In this document: piece after piece, positions 1 through 7,011 of the stretch
Layout: each line of letters opens with the position of its first letter
Numbering within the stretch: the stretch's first letter is position 1
Virus record (IMG/VR): IMGVR_UViG_3300025162_000200
Span: 1 to 21,295 of that record
Length of the DNA: 21,295 nt
Source: a virus
Strand: one strand, 5' to 3'
Position numbers and translations under genes: made by a program
Notes under the pieces: generated by a model
Databases searched by the model: none
The model's input: the letters and a program-made list of their open reading frames with translations, nothing else
What the model was told of the DNA's origin: nothing

Positions 1-66
1 TTGTAAGATGAATCTTTTAAATTTATCGCAACCAATAGTGTTTATATATTGTGCTACTTTTATCAT
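1..66 (-). CDS. Possible 5' end of a gene leaving the window on the left
   Basis: An ATG at 66-64 on the minus strand opens a frame of 22 codons that is still open at the window edge (it begins MIKVAQYINT). It lies just downstream of a leftward phage-type promoter, so some gene almost certainly starts here. The ATG is only 4 nt from the promoter's ACGTATAAG element, whereas other genes with this promoter start 15-27 nt after it. The true start may therefore be further left. Too little is visible to suggest a function. Confidence 0.35.
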   Translation of the reverse strand, partial: MIKVAQYINTIGCDKFKRFILQ

Positions 67-70
67 AATA

Positions 71-103
71 CTTATACGTACTTTTGTTATAAAATGTTAC
101 AAA
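71..103 (-). promoter_or_regulatory. Phage-type promoter (TTTGTAAC-N16-ACGTATAAG), leftward
   Basis: On the minus strand TTTGTAAC (103-96) is followed after exactly 16 nt by ACGTATAAG (79-71). This is the same two-part motif seen before six other genes in the window. It faces out of the window to the left, directly after the terminator that closes the preceding leftward unit. Confidence 0.7.
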
Positions 104-134
104 AAAAGCATATATAAAAACATATATGCTTTTT
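103..134 (-). terminator. Hairpin terminator, A/T tracts on both sides
   Basis: AAAAAGCATATAT (103-115) and ATATATGCTTTTT (122-134) are perfect reverse complements around a 6-nt loop, giving a 13-bp stem. It follows the last gene of the leftward unit. Read leftward, the stem ends in a run of seven T, part of which is the T-run of the next promoter's TTTGTAAC. Terminator and downstream promoter are thus fused. Confidence 0.75.
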
Positions 135-153
135 CAAAAATAATTATTTTAAT

Positions 154-375
154 TTAATTTTCCAAGTGATATTCACTAACAGCAAGTACCATTATGTTTT
201 TTGGCAATTTTCGATTTTTTAATTCATTAATTGCAATACTAGACATAAGACTACTTGAAAAAATTTCGCCTACGTTCATCCAATTTCTATCATTAATTTC
301 AAATAGTGTTTCTTCAGTATCAGCATTAATGAATTTAATTGTTATTCTTGGATTTTCTTTAGTGTATCTTGGCAT
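154..375 (-). CDS. Small hypothetical protein (73 aa)
   Basis: Last gene of the leftward unit, starting 1 nt after the stop of the membrane protein before it, so probably translated by coupling. It begins MPRYTKENPRITIKF and looks like a small soluble alpha/beta protein: a strand-rich N-terminal half, then a helix with the pattern SSLMSSIAINEL. There is no signal peptide, membrane segment or metal-binding motif. I do not recognise it. Its place after three membrane-protein genes suggests a shared role, but that is only context. The hairpin terminator follows its stop by about 20 nt. Confidence 0.65.
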   Translation of the reverse strand: MPRYTKENPRITIKFINADTEETLFEINDRNWMNVGEIFSSSLMSSIAINELKNRKLPKNIMVLAVSEYHLEN

Positions 376-376
376 G

Positions 377-622
377 TTATAATTTTAATGAAAGTTTAAT
401 TAAATTTGCTTTAAATGCTTTTCTAACAAAGAAAAATAGAAAGATTTCAAATAATGTATGCATGATTGCAAAAAGATAGTGAAATATAGTGACAAATATG
501 GCAACAATCACTCCAAAGGTTAATTTACTTGCCCAAGTATTGAATTTCGTGAACATTGTTTTAATACGTTTCCAATGAATTTTTTCTTTTTTCCAGAGAA
601 TTGACATTAAATTTGTTTTCAT
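377..622 (-). CDS. Small membrane protein (81 aa)
   Basis: The N-terminal third is basic (residues 1-30, many Lys). A hydrophobic stretch at about 36-66 is long enough for one long or two short membrane helices. The tail is short and basic, so the positive-inside rule would keep both ends in the cytoplasm if the stretch forms a hairpin. The start overlaps the stop of the upstream gene as TAATG, a sign of translational coupling. No family recognised. Phage proteins of this shape include small holin-like or superinfection-exclusion proteins, but nothing specific points there. Confidence 0.65.
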   Translation of the reverse strand: MKTNLMSILWKKEKIHWKRIKTMFTKFNTWASKLTFGVIVAIFVTIFHYLFAIMHTLFEIFLFFFVRKAFKANLIKLSLKL

Positions 623-1230
623 TAGAATGGTAATTTACGAATTAATGAATCGGGAATCATAGCATATTCCTTTGGTGGAATATAAAGACAATTAATTATT
701 GCAATTTCAGGTAAAATAAAATCACCACATAACCAATTATTTGATTTAACATCATAGCATAAATGTTTTTTACAAAAATAAGCAACACTATCAGAATTAC
801 TTGATAGAATATAAATATTATTAAATCCGAAAGTATACCTTAATTCATTACTTTTAATAATAATAACAAATTTTTCTTTTTTATTATTACATTCAAATGC
901 TATGGACATTGTTCTTTTTCTACTAGAATCAAATTTTTTCAATGAATCAAACTTATAATCATTAATATCAAATTTATTATTACAAATAAATGCTGATGAA
1001 TCTTTAAATAATTTTTTTGATAGATTAAATTTGATTAAATTAGAATTATTACTAAACTCTACTTTAGTTTTAGACCTATCACGTACAATATAACCACTGG
1101 TAAGTGTGCCAACAAGTGACACACCACCAATGATTGCTAATATTAGATATCTGTTCTGCCAAAAATTCTTTTTGAAAAAACATAACGATATAATAGTGAC
1201 AAGTAAAATTGAGATTAAATAAATATACAT
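622..1230 (-). CDS. Membrane-anchored hypothetical protein (202 aa)
   Basis: Two hydrophobic segments lie at the N terminus (about residues 3-18 and 28-47), separated by a short basic turn (KKNFWQNR). A polar domain of about 150 residues rich in Asn, Ser and Lys follows, with strand-like alternation and five scattered cysteines. This suggests a two-pass anchor with a C-terminal soluble domain on the cytoplasmic side. It sits between the large membrane protein upstream and the small membrane protein downstream, overlapping the latter by one base (TAATG). Family not recognised. Possibly a subunit of an envelope complex encoded by this unit. Confidence 0.65.
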   Translation of the reverse strand: MYIYLISILLVTIISLCFFKKNFWQNRYLILAIIGGVSLVGTLTSGYIVRDRSKTKVEFSNNSNLIKFNLSKKLFKDSSAFICNNKFDINDYKFDSLKKFDSSRKRTMSIAFECNNKKEKFVIIIKSNELRYTFGFNNIYILSSNSDSVAYFCKKHLCYDVKSNNWLCGDFILPEIAIINCLYIPPKEYAMIPDSLIRKLPF

Positions 1231-1259
1231 GATTTTAAATTTTAATGATTAAACAAATT

Positions 1260-2738
1260 CTATTCTTCTTCTGAATTAACCCATTCAATACCGGGGCAAT
1301 AATCAGTATAACTTGCTGAAAAATACTCACCAAATATACCAGTACTGCTTCCAACACCATGACCAAACATACATAGTAAATTCCAAAGAAATTTTCCTGT
1401 ATTAACTAAAACAATTTTCCAAAGCAAATTATAAAAGATAAATTTAATTGGAGTTAGAATAACATAAAAAACACCATATGCAATACCAAGAACGATATAT
1501 TTTAATGGATAGTAAATTCCATAAATAAATGGCTCGATATACCATACTCTTTTTCCACCGTGATATTTATTGATAATTGATTGTGCCCAACCAGTGAAGA
1601 AGATATAAAGAACATAAAAAATACCTCCAACAACTGCCAATGCGCCAATACTTGCAAATAAATACCAAAATTTAATACCATTATCAATTGCATATGTTAA
1701 TACCAATGAAAGTACATTAACAGTAAGAAACATAAATGCTAATATAATTACAGATATTACAACACCTGCAATTTGCTTGGTTCTTTTAATAATTAATTTC
1801 AATTTAGCAGGCTCATAAGTGAACATTTTTTCAATTGAATCAATTAATTTATTAAAACCATCAACAATTGGTTTCATTCTTGCATTCCATTTTTCTTTAC
1901 GAAGTTCATGTAAACGTTCATGTTCTATTTCTTTTAATCTTGCTTCACGGTCCTTAGCCCAACGAATATTATCCATTACTAAACGTTTATCATCACGTTC
2001 TTTACGCCAAGTATCCCATTTAGTTTTCAATTCAACTCTTTTATCTGAATATTCTTTGGGATTATTATTAATATCTAATCCATATTTTTCTAAAATAAAT
2101 TTCTGAAGAAAATCACCATCCATTTTATCTAAATAAAGTTTAGTGGTAAGCGGAAATTTAAAATCGTTACTTTTTCGTCTACCATTTTCATAATATTCAA
2201 ATGCTTCACTTTCTTCAACACCATCAATCCAAATATTGGTAGATTTTTCAAGACACCAATACAAGAACATTGGTACAACTGAAGCAGCAAAACATAAAAT
2301 ATGCCATAGTGTTACAAAAACACAAGCAAATAATGAAAAAATTAACAGCCAAAAATATGGACAGCCATTTTGCATGGTTTTAGGTGTTGGAGCAAAAACT
2401 CCAAGTACATATTTAATCAAGCGATAATGCCATGATTTTAAACTTACTCGCATAAGTTTAGGCTTTTCAGCTTGAATAATATATTGTTCTTGACCTTCAT
2501 AAAGATAAATTTTATCATTATAGAAGAACGAACCTAATGTAGACTCAACTACTTTAATATAGTACTGATTGCCATCTTTATAAAGAAAACCTTTATAATA
2601 GGCAACATTGGGTTGATTAAATTCAACCACTTTGTTTAGTAACAATTCCAGTTTTTCAACTTTGGTTGTAATTAACTGAACTGCTTTTGGCTTTTCAACC
2701 TTGTCCGTAGTGGACGGTTTTTTCTTTTTACTTGTCAT
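1260..2738 (-). CDS. Large multi-pass membrane protein with central coiled coil (492 aa)
   Basis: Order of parts: a Lys-rich N terminus; a soluble, strand-rich domain (about 20-105); a long hydrophobic region at 128-163 (one or two helices); a highly charged helical region at about 230-320 rich in Lys, Glu, Arg and Trp that looks like a coiled coil; then hydrophobic stretches at about 323-350, 357-382 and 405-440. A Gly-rich tail follows, ending near TDYCPGIEW. The start overlaps the stop of the HAD gene as ATGA, so the two are translationally coupled. No enzyme motif visible. The architecture suggests an inner-membrane scaffold or channel-like protein made by the phage. Function unknown. Confidence 0.75.
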   Translation of the reverse strand: MTSKKKKPSTTDKVEKPKAVQLITTKVEKLELLLNKVVEFNQPNVAYYKGFLYKDGNQYYIKVVESTLGSFFYNDKIYLYEGQEQYIIQAEKPKLMRVSLKSWHYRLIKYVLGVFAPTPKTMQNGCPYFWLLIFSLFACVFVTLWHILCFAASVVPMFLYWCLEKSTNIWIDGVEESEAFEYYENGRRKSNDFKFPLTTKLYLDKMDGDFLQKFILEKYGLDINNNPKEYSDKRVELKTKWDTWRKERDDKRLVMDNIRWAKDREARLKEIEHERLHELRKEKWNARMKPIVDGFNKLIDSIEKMFTYEPAKLKLIIKRTKQIAGVVISVIILAFMFLTVNVLSLVLTYAIDNGIKFWYLFASIGALAVVGGIFYVLYIFFTGWAQSIINKYHGGKRVWYIEPFIYGIYYPLKYIVLGIAYGVFYVILTPIKFIFYNLLWKIVLVNTGKFLWNLLCMFGHGVGSSTGIFGEYFSASYTDYCPGIEWVNSEEE

Positions 2739-3235
2739 TTCGATTTAATTTTAATTATTATTTTTTCTTTAATTCCGCTTTGTTTAATTCCTTCATTTGC
2801 ACGTCTACACCATATGAAATTATCGGGTATCCAATTACTTAAATTTAAATCATCAATTATAACATAATTTTTTATGTTATGTTCTTCAACATATTTTAGA
2901 ATTTCAAATGCTCGACATTTTTCTATCTGTTGCAATGATCTATAATCACTACCCATCAAATTATCAGTAAAATCAGATATTTTAAATTTAACTTTATTCC
3001 ATTCAAATATCTCATTTATTTGTTCTAAATTATAATGATATTTCCAATCCGAAGACAATATTAATATAGGATTAAACATTTCACAAACATCATTTAATAT
3101 TTTCACGCATTTTTTATCAAAAGGATAACAATCATATTTAGGATGCCATCTTTTTTTATTCATAAAATATTGATTAGTAGTCACCATAACATCATCTAAA
3201 TCGATGAACAAATATGTTTGATTATTAAAATTCAT
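2735..3235 (-). CDS. Small HAD-superfamily phosphatase-like protein
   Basis: Predicted HAD-fold hydrolase of 166 aa. Motif I is IDLDDV with the nucleophile and acid pair at D12 and D14. Motif II is the Ser in LSSDW (61-62). Motif IV is IIDD (D128, D129). The lysine or arginine of motif III is probably in EKCRAF (about 106-108). The lack of a large cap and the order of motifs resemble the small HAD domains found in phage and RNA-repair proteins. The substrate cannot be read from the sequence; 3'-phosphate ends of nucleic acid or nucleotides are plausible. A second HAD protein at 5277-5867 shares the LND(V/I)CE...L-S pattern, so the two look like paralogues. First gene of a five-gene leftward unit, 15 nt from its promoter. 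Confidence 0.75.
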   Translation of the reverse strand: MNFNNQTYLFIDLDDVMVTTNQYFMNKKRWHPKYDCYPFDKKCVKILNDVCEMFNPILILSSDWKYHYNLEQINEIFEWNKVKFKISDFTDNLMGSDYRSLQQIEKCRAFEILKYVEEHNIKNYVIIDDLNLSNWIPDNFIWCRRANEGIKQSGIKEKIIIKIKSK

Positions 3236-3250
3236 TATTTTTATTTCCTA

Positions 3251-3282
3251 CTTATACGTAAGTCAAGTGTAAAGGTTACAAA
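3251..3282 (-). promoter_or_regulatory. Phage-type promoter for the leftward HAD/membrane unit
   Basis: On the minus strand TTTGTAAC (3282-3275), a 15-nt spacer, then ACGTATAAG (3259-3251); the ATG of the HAD gene follows 15 nt later. The spacer is one base shorter than the usual 16. The site lies in the gap after the stop of the UVR-motif gene, so the five genes downstream can be expressed separately from it. Confidence 0.7.
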
Positions 3283-3287
3283 TTTTG

Positions 3288-3656
3288 TCAAAAATTTTGT
3301 CTTTCAAAATCCATTATCATTCCATCGGGTGTGATAATCATATAAACTTTAGAGTAAACAAGTGTTTCATCTGTTGGTTCATATTGCTCAATTACTGCAC
3401 TATTACCTTCAACGACTATTTTAACACCATAACCATCATTTTTCAATCGTTCTTTAATACGATCAGCCTTTTCAAAATTTTCAGACATAAGTGCAAATGA
3501 ATATACCATAATCAAATCTTGTGTCTGAATTTCATCTATGTTAATATCATCATTAAGTTCTAAATCACTTAATTTACTAGGATCAATTATATAACCAAAC
3601 TTAGTACTTAATTTCTTAGCAATATATTTATTGAGTTCTTCTTTCCAGTTTACCAT
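3288..3656 (-). CDS. Hypothetical protein with a UVR-like helical motif (122 aa)
   Basis: Residues about 46-72 (QDLIMVYSFALMSENFEKADRIKERLK, given here only to mark the span) match the helix-turn-helix pattern of the UVR motif, in which an A...NFEKA...R/K.+L core mediates UvrB-UvrC contact. The N terminus is a charged helix. The C terminus is strand-like with the pattern VYMIITPDGMI. No nuclease or helicase domain is present, so it is not UvrB or UvrC itself. A small protein-interaction module is the safest description. It has its own host-type promoter about 20 nt upstream and is divergent from the AAA ATPase gene. Confidence 0.65.
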   Translation of the reverse strand: MVNWKEELNKYIAKKLSTKFGYIIDPSKLSDLELNDDINIDEIQTQDLIMVYSFALMSENFEKADRIKERLKNDGYGVKIVVEGNSAVIEQYEPTDETLVYSKVYMIITPDGMIMDFERQNF

Positions 3657-3678
3657 AGTTTTAAATTAAAATATTGTG

Positions 3679-3710
3679 CAAATATAGCGATAATTAATTT
3701 AAGTAGCAAA
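3679..3710 (-). promoter_or_regulatory. Host-type Bacteroidetes promoter (TTTG-N20-TATATTTG)
   Basis: On the minus strand TTTG (3710-3707), 20 nt, then TATATTTG (3686-3679). This fits the known Bacteroidetes vegetative pattern TTTG / TAnnTTTG. It drives the UVR-motif gene, whose ATG is at 3656, and is back to back with the rightward promoter at 3731. Confidence 0.75.
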
Positions 3711-3730
3711 TTATTATTTTTAAAACCAGC

Positions 3731-3761
3731 TTTGCGATAAGAAAAAAATTACATATCTTTG
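3731..3761 (+). promoter_or_regulatory. Host-type Bacteroidetes promoter (TTTG-N19-TATCTTTG)
   Basis: TTTG (3731-3734), exactly 19 nt, then TATCTTTG (3754-3761): a full match to the Bacteroidetes -33/-7 consensus. It drives the AAA ATPase gene with a leader of roughly 50 nt. Use of a plain host promoter here, in contrast to the phage motif elsewhere, suggests early expression by the unmodified host polymerase. Confidence 0.8.
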
Positions 3762-3821
3762 CAAAGAATTTAAAGATAAATTATATTGAAAAACACACAA
3801 TCACTAATTAAATTTGAAATT

Positions 3822-4877
3822 ATGAATGAAGAAGAACACGCATTGTTGGAAGAACAATTACCTGAATTAGTAACACAAGAAATACCCGATCAACCATCAG
3901 ATAAAGAATCATCAAATGCTAAAAATGATTATTCACAATGGATTGTTGGTAAAAACAACATGTTCATTCCATCTGAAGAAATAATAACAACCAATAAATT
4001 AATTCCATCACGATATAAATTAGAATGGAGCAATAGTTATGATAGATGGTGCTTTGTTAAAGAAGAAATCAATTCTGATGAATTATTAAAGCTGCCCTCA
4101 CCAGTATTTCAATCAATTATTAATGATATTGAATTTTTCTGGAATAATAAACATCTTTTCGACAAATATCAATATGTTCATAAAAGAGGAATACTATTAT
4201 ATGGTACTGCGGGATGTGGAAAAACTTGTTTATGTTCATTATTGTCTGATCAAGTGATACAAATGGGTGGTATTGTATTAAGTATTAGTAATTCACAAAT
4301 GCTTGAAGCATATTCATATGCTATTGCTCAGATATTTAGATTTATAGAACCAAATACAAAAATTTTAACAATTTTTGAAGATTTAGACGGATTGGTTAGA
4401 AGTATCGATGCTGAAACAAAATTATTAAATATTTTGGATGGAAATAATCAATTAAATAATGTTGTTAATATAGGTTGCACAAACTATCCCGAAAATCTTA
4501 AAGATCGAATTCTAAATAGACCATCCAGATTTGATAGAAGATATGAAATAGGTTTACCAAATGCCGAAATGAGAGAATATTATTTTAGACATAAGATAAA
4601 TGAAAATGATTATACTGATGAATCAATATCAGAAGTTGTTGTGAAAACAGATGGTTTAACATTAGCGCATTTAGGAGAATTTATTAAATCTGTATATATT
4701 TTTGGTAAAAGTATGGATGAAACCATCGCAATATTAAAAGGGATGAGTGAATTTATTTCATCAAAACCTAATATGGAAAGTAGCAAGAAAATTGGATTCA
4801 ATGCCAATATAGGTAATAGTGGTAAAAATTTTCAAACACCACAAACAACAATACCACTACCACACCATAGATGTTAA
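3822..4877 (+). CDS. AAA+ ATPase (BCS1/FtsH-like module)
   Basis: 351-aa protein with a classic AAA core. Walker A is GTAGCGKT (128-135), Walker B is ILTIFEDLD (181-189), sensor 1 is the Asn in GCTN (221), and arginine-finger region is RPSRFDRRY (233-241). The N-terminal 100 residues are acidic and not recognised; the C-terminal tail after about 310 is Ser/Asn-rich and ends in PHHRC. It probably unfolds or remodels a protein or complex; the target is unknown. I chose the ATG at 3822 rather than an in-frame TTG at 3786. The bases before it (TAAATTTGAAATT) closely match the leader of the LemA-like gene at 11143, and the TTG would add 12 residues outside any conserved part. The host-type promoter upstream suggests early expression. 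Confidence 0.85.
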   Translation: MNEEEHALLEEQLPELVTQEIPDQPSDKESSNAKNDYSQWIVGKNNMFIPSEEIITTNKLIPSRYKLEWSNSYDRWCFVKEEINSDELLKLPSPVFQSIINDIEFFWNNKHLFDKYQYVHKRGILLYGTAGCGKTCLCSLLSDQVIQMGGIVLSISNSQMLEAYSYAIAQIFRFIEPNTKILTIFEDLDGLVRSIDAETKLLNILDGNNQLNNVVNIGCTNYPENLKDRILNRPSRFDRRYEIGLPNAEMREYYFRHKINENDYTDESISEVVVKTDGLTLAHLGEFIKSVYIFGKSMDETIAILKGMSEFISSKPNMESSKKIGFNANIGNSGKNFQTPQTTIPLPHHRC

Positions 4878-4891
4878 ATTTTTTTATAAAT

Positions 4892-4924
4892 TTTGTAACT
4901 TTTTCAATTTGATATACGTATAAG
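4892..4924 (+). promoter_or_regulatory. Phage-type promoter (TTTGTAAC-N16-ACGTATAAG)
   Basis: TTTGTAAC (4892-4899), 16 nt, ACGTATAAG (4916-4924); the ATG of the next gene is 24 nt on. The flank TTTTTATAAA just upstream is shared with the copies near 6919 and 8663, so conservation extends beyond the two core boxes. Confidence 0.75.
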
Positions 4925-4948
4925 TCGTATTATTTTAAATAAAACATA

Positions 4949-5260
4949 ATGAATCTAAAAGATTTGACGAAAGAACAAGCAATTGAGATTGCAAAATTAG
5001 TATATGGTTTTCCCGATTATATTAAATCCGATTTTGAGGTTAAATATCAGCCATATGACGAAACAATGTATGAAGATGCAAGAGAAGTTATAAAAATATT
5101 TTTCGATGCGATTGTTTGTGGAGATACAGTTAAAAAGATTATGGTTGAAATTTGTCCTAATTCAGATTGTTGGGTATATTATATAGAGGATATGGCACAT
5201 AGCCTTCCAACAAGAAATCAGAAATTAGTACAAAAAAAATTAATAGAATTTAATTTTTAA
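4949..5260 (+). CDS. Hypothetical protein (103 aa)
   Basis: Begins MNLKDLTKEQAIEIAKLVYG, an N-terminal helix of a kind common in short phage proteins. The rest is acidic, with a likely helix-strand mix and two Cys (CPNSDC). There is no membrane segment and no known catalytic motif. It is the first gene after a strong phage-type promoter and is followed within 20 nt by the second HAD phosphatase and the ATP-grasp gene, so the three are probably co-transcribed. Family not recognised. Confidence 0.7.
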   Translation: MNLKDLTKEQAIEIAKLVYGFPDYIKSDFEVKYQPYDETMYEDAREVIKIFFDAIVCGDTVKKIMVEICPNSDCWVYYIEDMAHSLPTRNQKLVQKKLIEFNF

Positions 5261-5276
5261 TTAAAAAGATATTTAA

Positions 5277-5867
5277 ATGATTATTCCTGAGAAAAACAAG
5301 TATAGTGCTATCTGCTTTCTTGACGTAGACGGTGTATTAAATCATGAACTCTTTTATAAAGAGCGTTATAAGCATTTAACCAAATTTCGTAATGTACCAT
5401 TATATAAAACGGTTAAGAAACATCTACGTAAACTTTTAAAGACTAAAGAGATTTCTGATTTTGATTATTATAAAGGTGAAATTGATGAAAATATCATTAA
5501 ATTACTCAATGATATTTGCGAAGAATTAAATATGGCTGTTGTTCTATCTGCTTCAATGAGATTAAATAATACTGTTGAAAAATTACAAGAAATTTTTAAT
5601 TATTGTGGTGCTACATTTACTATTATTGATAAAACACCATATACTGGTTATGAAAGAGGAACTGAAATAAGTAAATGGTTAAAAGAAAATTGTGATAAAT
5701 GGTTTGATGTTAACTATTATGATTTCTATAATTTTATAATAATTGATGATGATAGTGATTTTTTAATTAGTCAAGCACCACATTTATTTCAGTGCGATAA
5801 TTATTCTGGCTTAACGCCTACTATATGTTATAAAATAAAACAATTTTTAACACATAAAACATTTTGA
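5277..5867 (+). CDS. HAD-superfamily phosphatase-like protein (196 aa)
   Basis: Motif I is FLDVDGVLN with D16 and D18. Motif II is VLSAS (S91). A conserved basic residue in ERGTEISKWL (R127 or K133) would be motif III. Motif IV is IIIDDDSDF (D157, D158). It ends with the LTPT segment typical of the small HAD proteins related to those in RNA-repair enzymes. An insertion of about 40 basic residues (about 25-65) between motif I and the next helix is absent from the paralogue at 2735-3235. Likely a phosphomonoesterase on nucleotides or nucleic-acid ends; the substrate is not visible. It precedes the ATP-grasp gene by 1 nt, so the two probably act together or are at least co-translated. Confidence 0.78.
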   Translation: MIIPEKNKYSAICFLDVDGVLNHELFYKERYKHLTKFRNVPLYKTVKKHLRKLLKTKEISDFDYYKGEIDENIIKLLNDICEELNMAVVLSASMRLNNTVEKLQEIFNYCGATFTIIDKTPYTGYERGTEISKWLKENCDKWFDVNYYDFYNFIIIDDDSDFLISQAPHLFQCDNYSGLTPTICYKIKQFLTHKTF

Positions 5868-5868
5868 A

Positions 5869-6633
5869 ATGAAATTTTTAATTCAAAAAATCAACGGTGA
5901 GATCAAGCATGATTTTGCATTTACATTGTTGGAATCAATACGATATAATAATTGGTTAGAAAATGGTAATAAAATAAATTTCAAATATCTTAATACTTTA
6001 GTATCTGATGAACCTGATGATATTAGCCCATTAATACAATTCAAGCCATATCATAAAAAATATGTGCCAATTGGTAGTGTTGAGTTTGTTACACAATTTT
6101 TACAACATTTTTATAATTTAACACCTAAACCAATTAATGTTCCTGTCGAATTATTTCCTTATGCGGGAAGAACAATTATTAATGATAACGAAACTCGATC
6201 ATTTGGTCTTATTGGTAATTGGTTTATTAAAAGTAATGATAAGATAAAAGGATACAAAGAATTACAGAAATCAGAAGATTATTATGATATTATACTACCT
6301 TACGGTAATTATCAATATTCCAAATATATTAATATTGAATCAGAATGGAGAGCATTTGTATATGAAGGTAAATTGGTTGGATTACAAAATTATGGTGGAA
6401 ATTTCAGATTATTTCCAAATGTTCAAAGCATTAATGAAATGATCACTGCCTATAAATCAGCACCAATTGCATATACATTGGATGTTTTGGTTGATACACA
6501 ATTTCAAAACGAAGGAACTTATGTATGCGAGTGTCACGACTTTATATCTTGTGGTTTATATGGTTTTGCTGATCATAAATTACTTCCATATATGTTTTAT
6601 CGTTCATTTAATGAACAAATTAAAAAAAAATGA
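5869..6633 (+). CDS. ATP-grasp ligase, R2K-like
   Basis: 254-aa protein resembling the R2K clade of ATP-grasp enzymes found in phages. Visible signatures: a basic FIKS...IKG segment (about 119-128) for nucleotide binding, the hallmark SEWRAFVYEGKLVG (158-171), NYGG (174-177), then YTLDVLV (202-208) and CECHDF (220-225), where the Asp and Glu would bind metal-ATP. ATP-grasp ligases join a carboxylate to an amine through an acyl-phosphate. For R2K members a role in peptide-like modification of host or phage components has been proposed from genomics, not proven. It directly follows the HAD gene. The fold call is good; the substrate is unknown. Confidence 0.75.
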   Translation: MKFLIQKINGEIKHDFAFTLLESIRYNNWLENGNKINFKYLNTLVSDEPDDISPLIQFKPYHKKYVPIGSVEFVTQFLQHFYNLTPKPINVPVELFPYAGRTIINDNETRSFGLIGNWFIKSNDKIKGYKELQKSEDYYDIILPYGNYQYSKYINIESEWRAFVYEGKLVGLQNYGGNFRLFPNVQSINEMITAYKSAPIAYTLDVLVDTQFQNEGTYVCECHDFISCGLYGFADHKLLPYMFYRSFNEQIKKK

Positions 6634-6658
6634 AAAACAATTATAAAACGTTGATAAA

Positions 6659-6895
6659 ATGATAGAAACGAGATATAACGGAAATTTCGGATTAATTGAA
6701 ATAAAAAAAATTCGAAAGATGTTTAGTGGGAACAGTCTGCTTTATCATATGAATTTTATTAATGATAAACGAATATGTATTATAACGCCATTACATTGTT
6801 TTTTAAATGAGAATAATGAACCTAAAGTTGTAGCAGATTTGAAATCTGGTGATAAAATTTGGATTCAAACAAGCGAATTAAGTAACTTAAAATAA
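6659..6895 (+). CDS. Hypothetical protein (78 aa)
   Basis: Starts 25 nt after the ATP-grasp gene. It is a small, strand-rich protein with the pattern ITPLHCFLNE and then VVADLKSGDKIWIQT. The segment is faintly like the Hint/intein core, where a nucleophile region is followed by a ...DLK.GD.I pattern. It is too short for an intein, and the match may be chance. No membrane segment. Family not assigned. Confidence 0.6.
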   Translation: MIETRYNGNFGLIEIKKIRKMFSGNSLLYHMNFINDKRICIITPLHCFLNENNEPKVVADLKSGDKIWIQTSELSNLK

Positions 6896-6918
6896 ATTAT
6901 GAAAAAATTTTTATAAAA

Positions 6919-6951
6919 TTTGTAACTTTTTCAGGTTAAGTTACGTATAAC
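6919..6951 (+). promoter_or_regulatory. Phage-type promoter (variant ACGTATAAC)
   Basis: TTTGTAAC (6919-6926), 16 nt, ACGTATAAC (6943-6951), the last base differing from the usual G. The upstream flank TTTTTATAAA is present. It lies 60 nt before the ATG at 7012, with a host-type promoter in between, so the downstream gene has two promoters in tandem. Confidence 0.65.
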
Positions 6952-6973
6952 TATTTGAATAAAATAATTTAAC

Positions 6974-7004
6974 TTGCATTATTCGAAATATTTTAATATC
7001 TTTG
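6974..7004 (+). promoter_or_regulatory. Host-type promoter (TTG-N20-TATCTTTG)
   Basis: TATCTTTG (6997-7004) is identical to the -7 box before the AAA gene, with TTG (6974-6976) 20 nt upstream. Only 7 nt separate the box from the ATG at 7012, so its transcript would be almost leaderless. Confidence 0.6.
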
Positions 7005-7011
7005 AAAAACA

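Noticed and set aside
1819-2106. Rightward frame within the large membrane-protein gene
   Set aside because: Antisense to a 492-aa frame with clear membrane segments and coiled coil; composition is Ser/Leu/Arg-rich as expected for an antisense shadow.
3285-3500. Rightward frame opposite the UVR-motif gene
   Set aside because: The minus-strand gene has a consensus promoter and a recognisable motif; the opposite frame has Cys/Ile/Phe-rich low-quality composition and no promoter.
6659-6895. Intein or Hint fragment
   Set aside because: Only a faint DLKSGD-like match; no splicing blocks with the required Cys, His and Asn, and the gene is only 78 codons.
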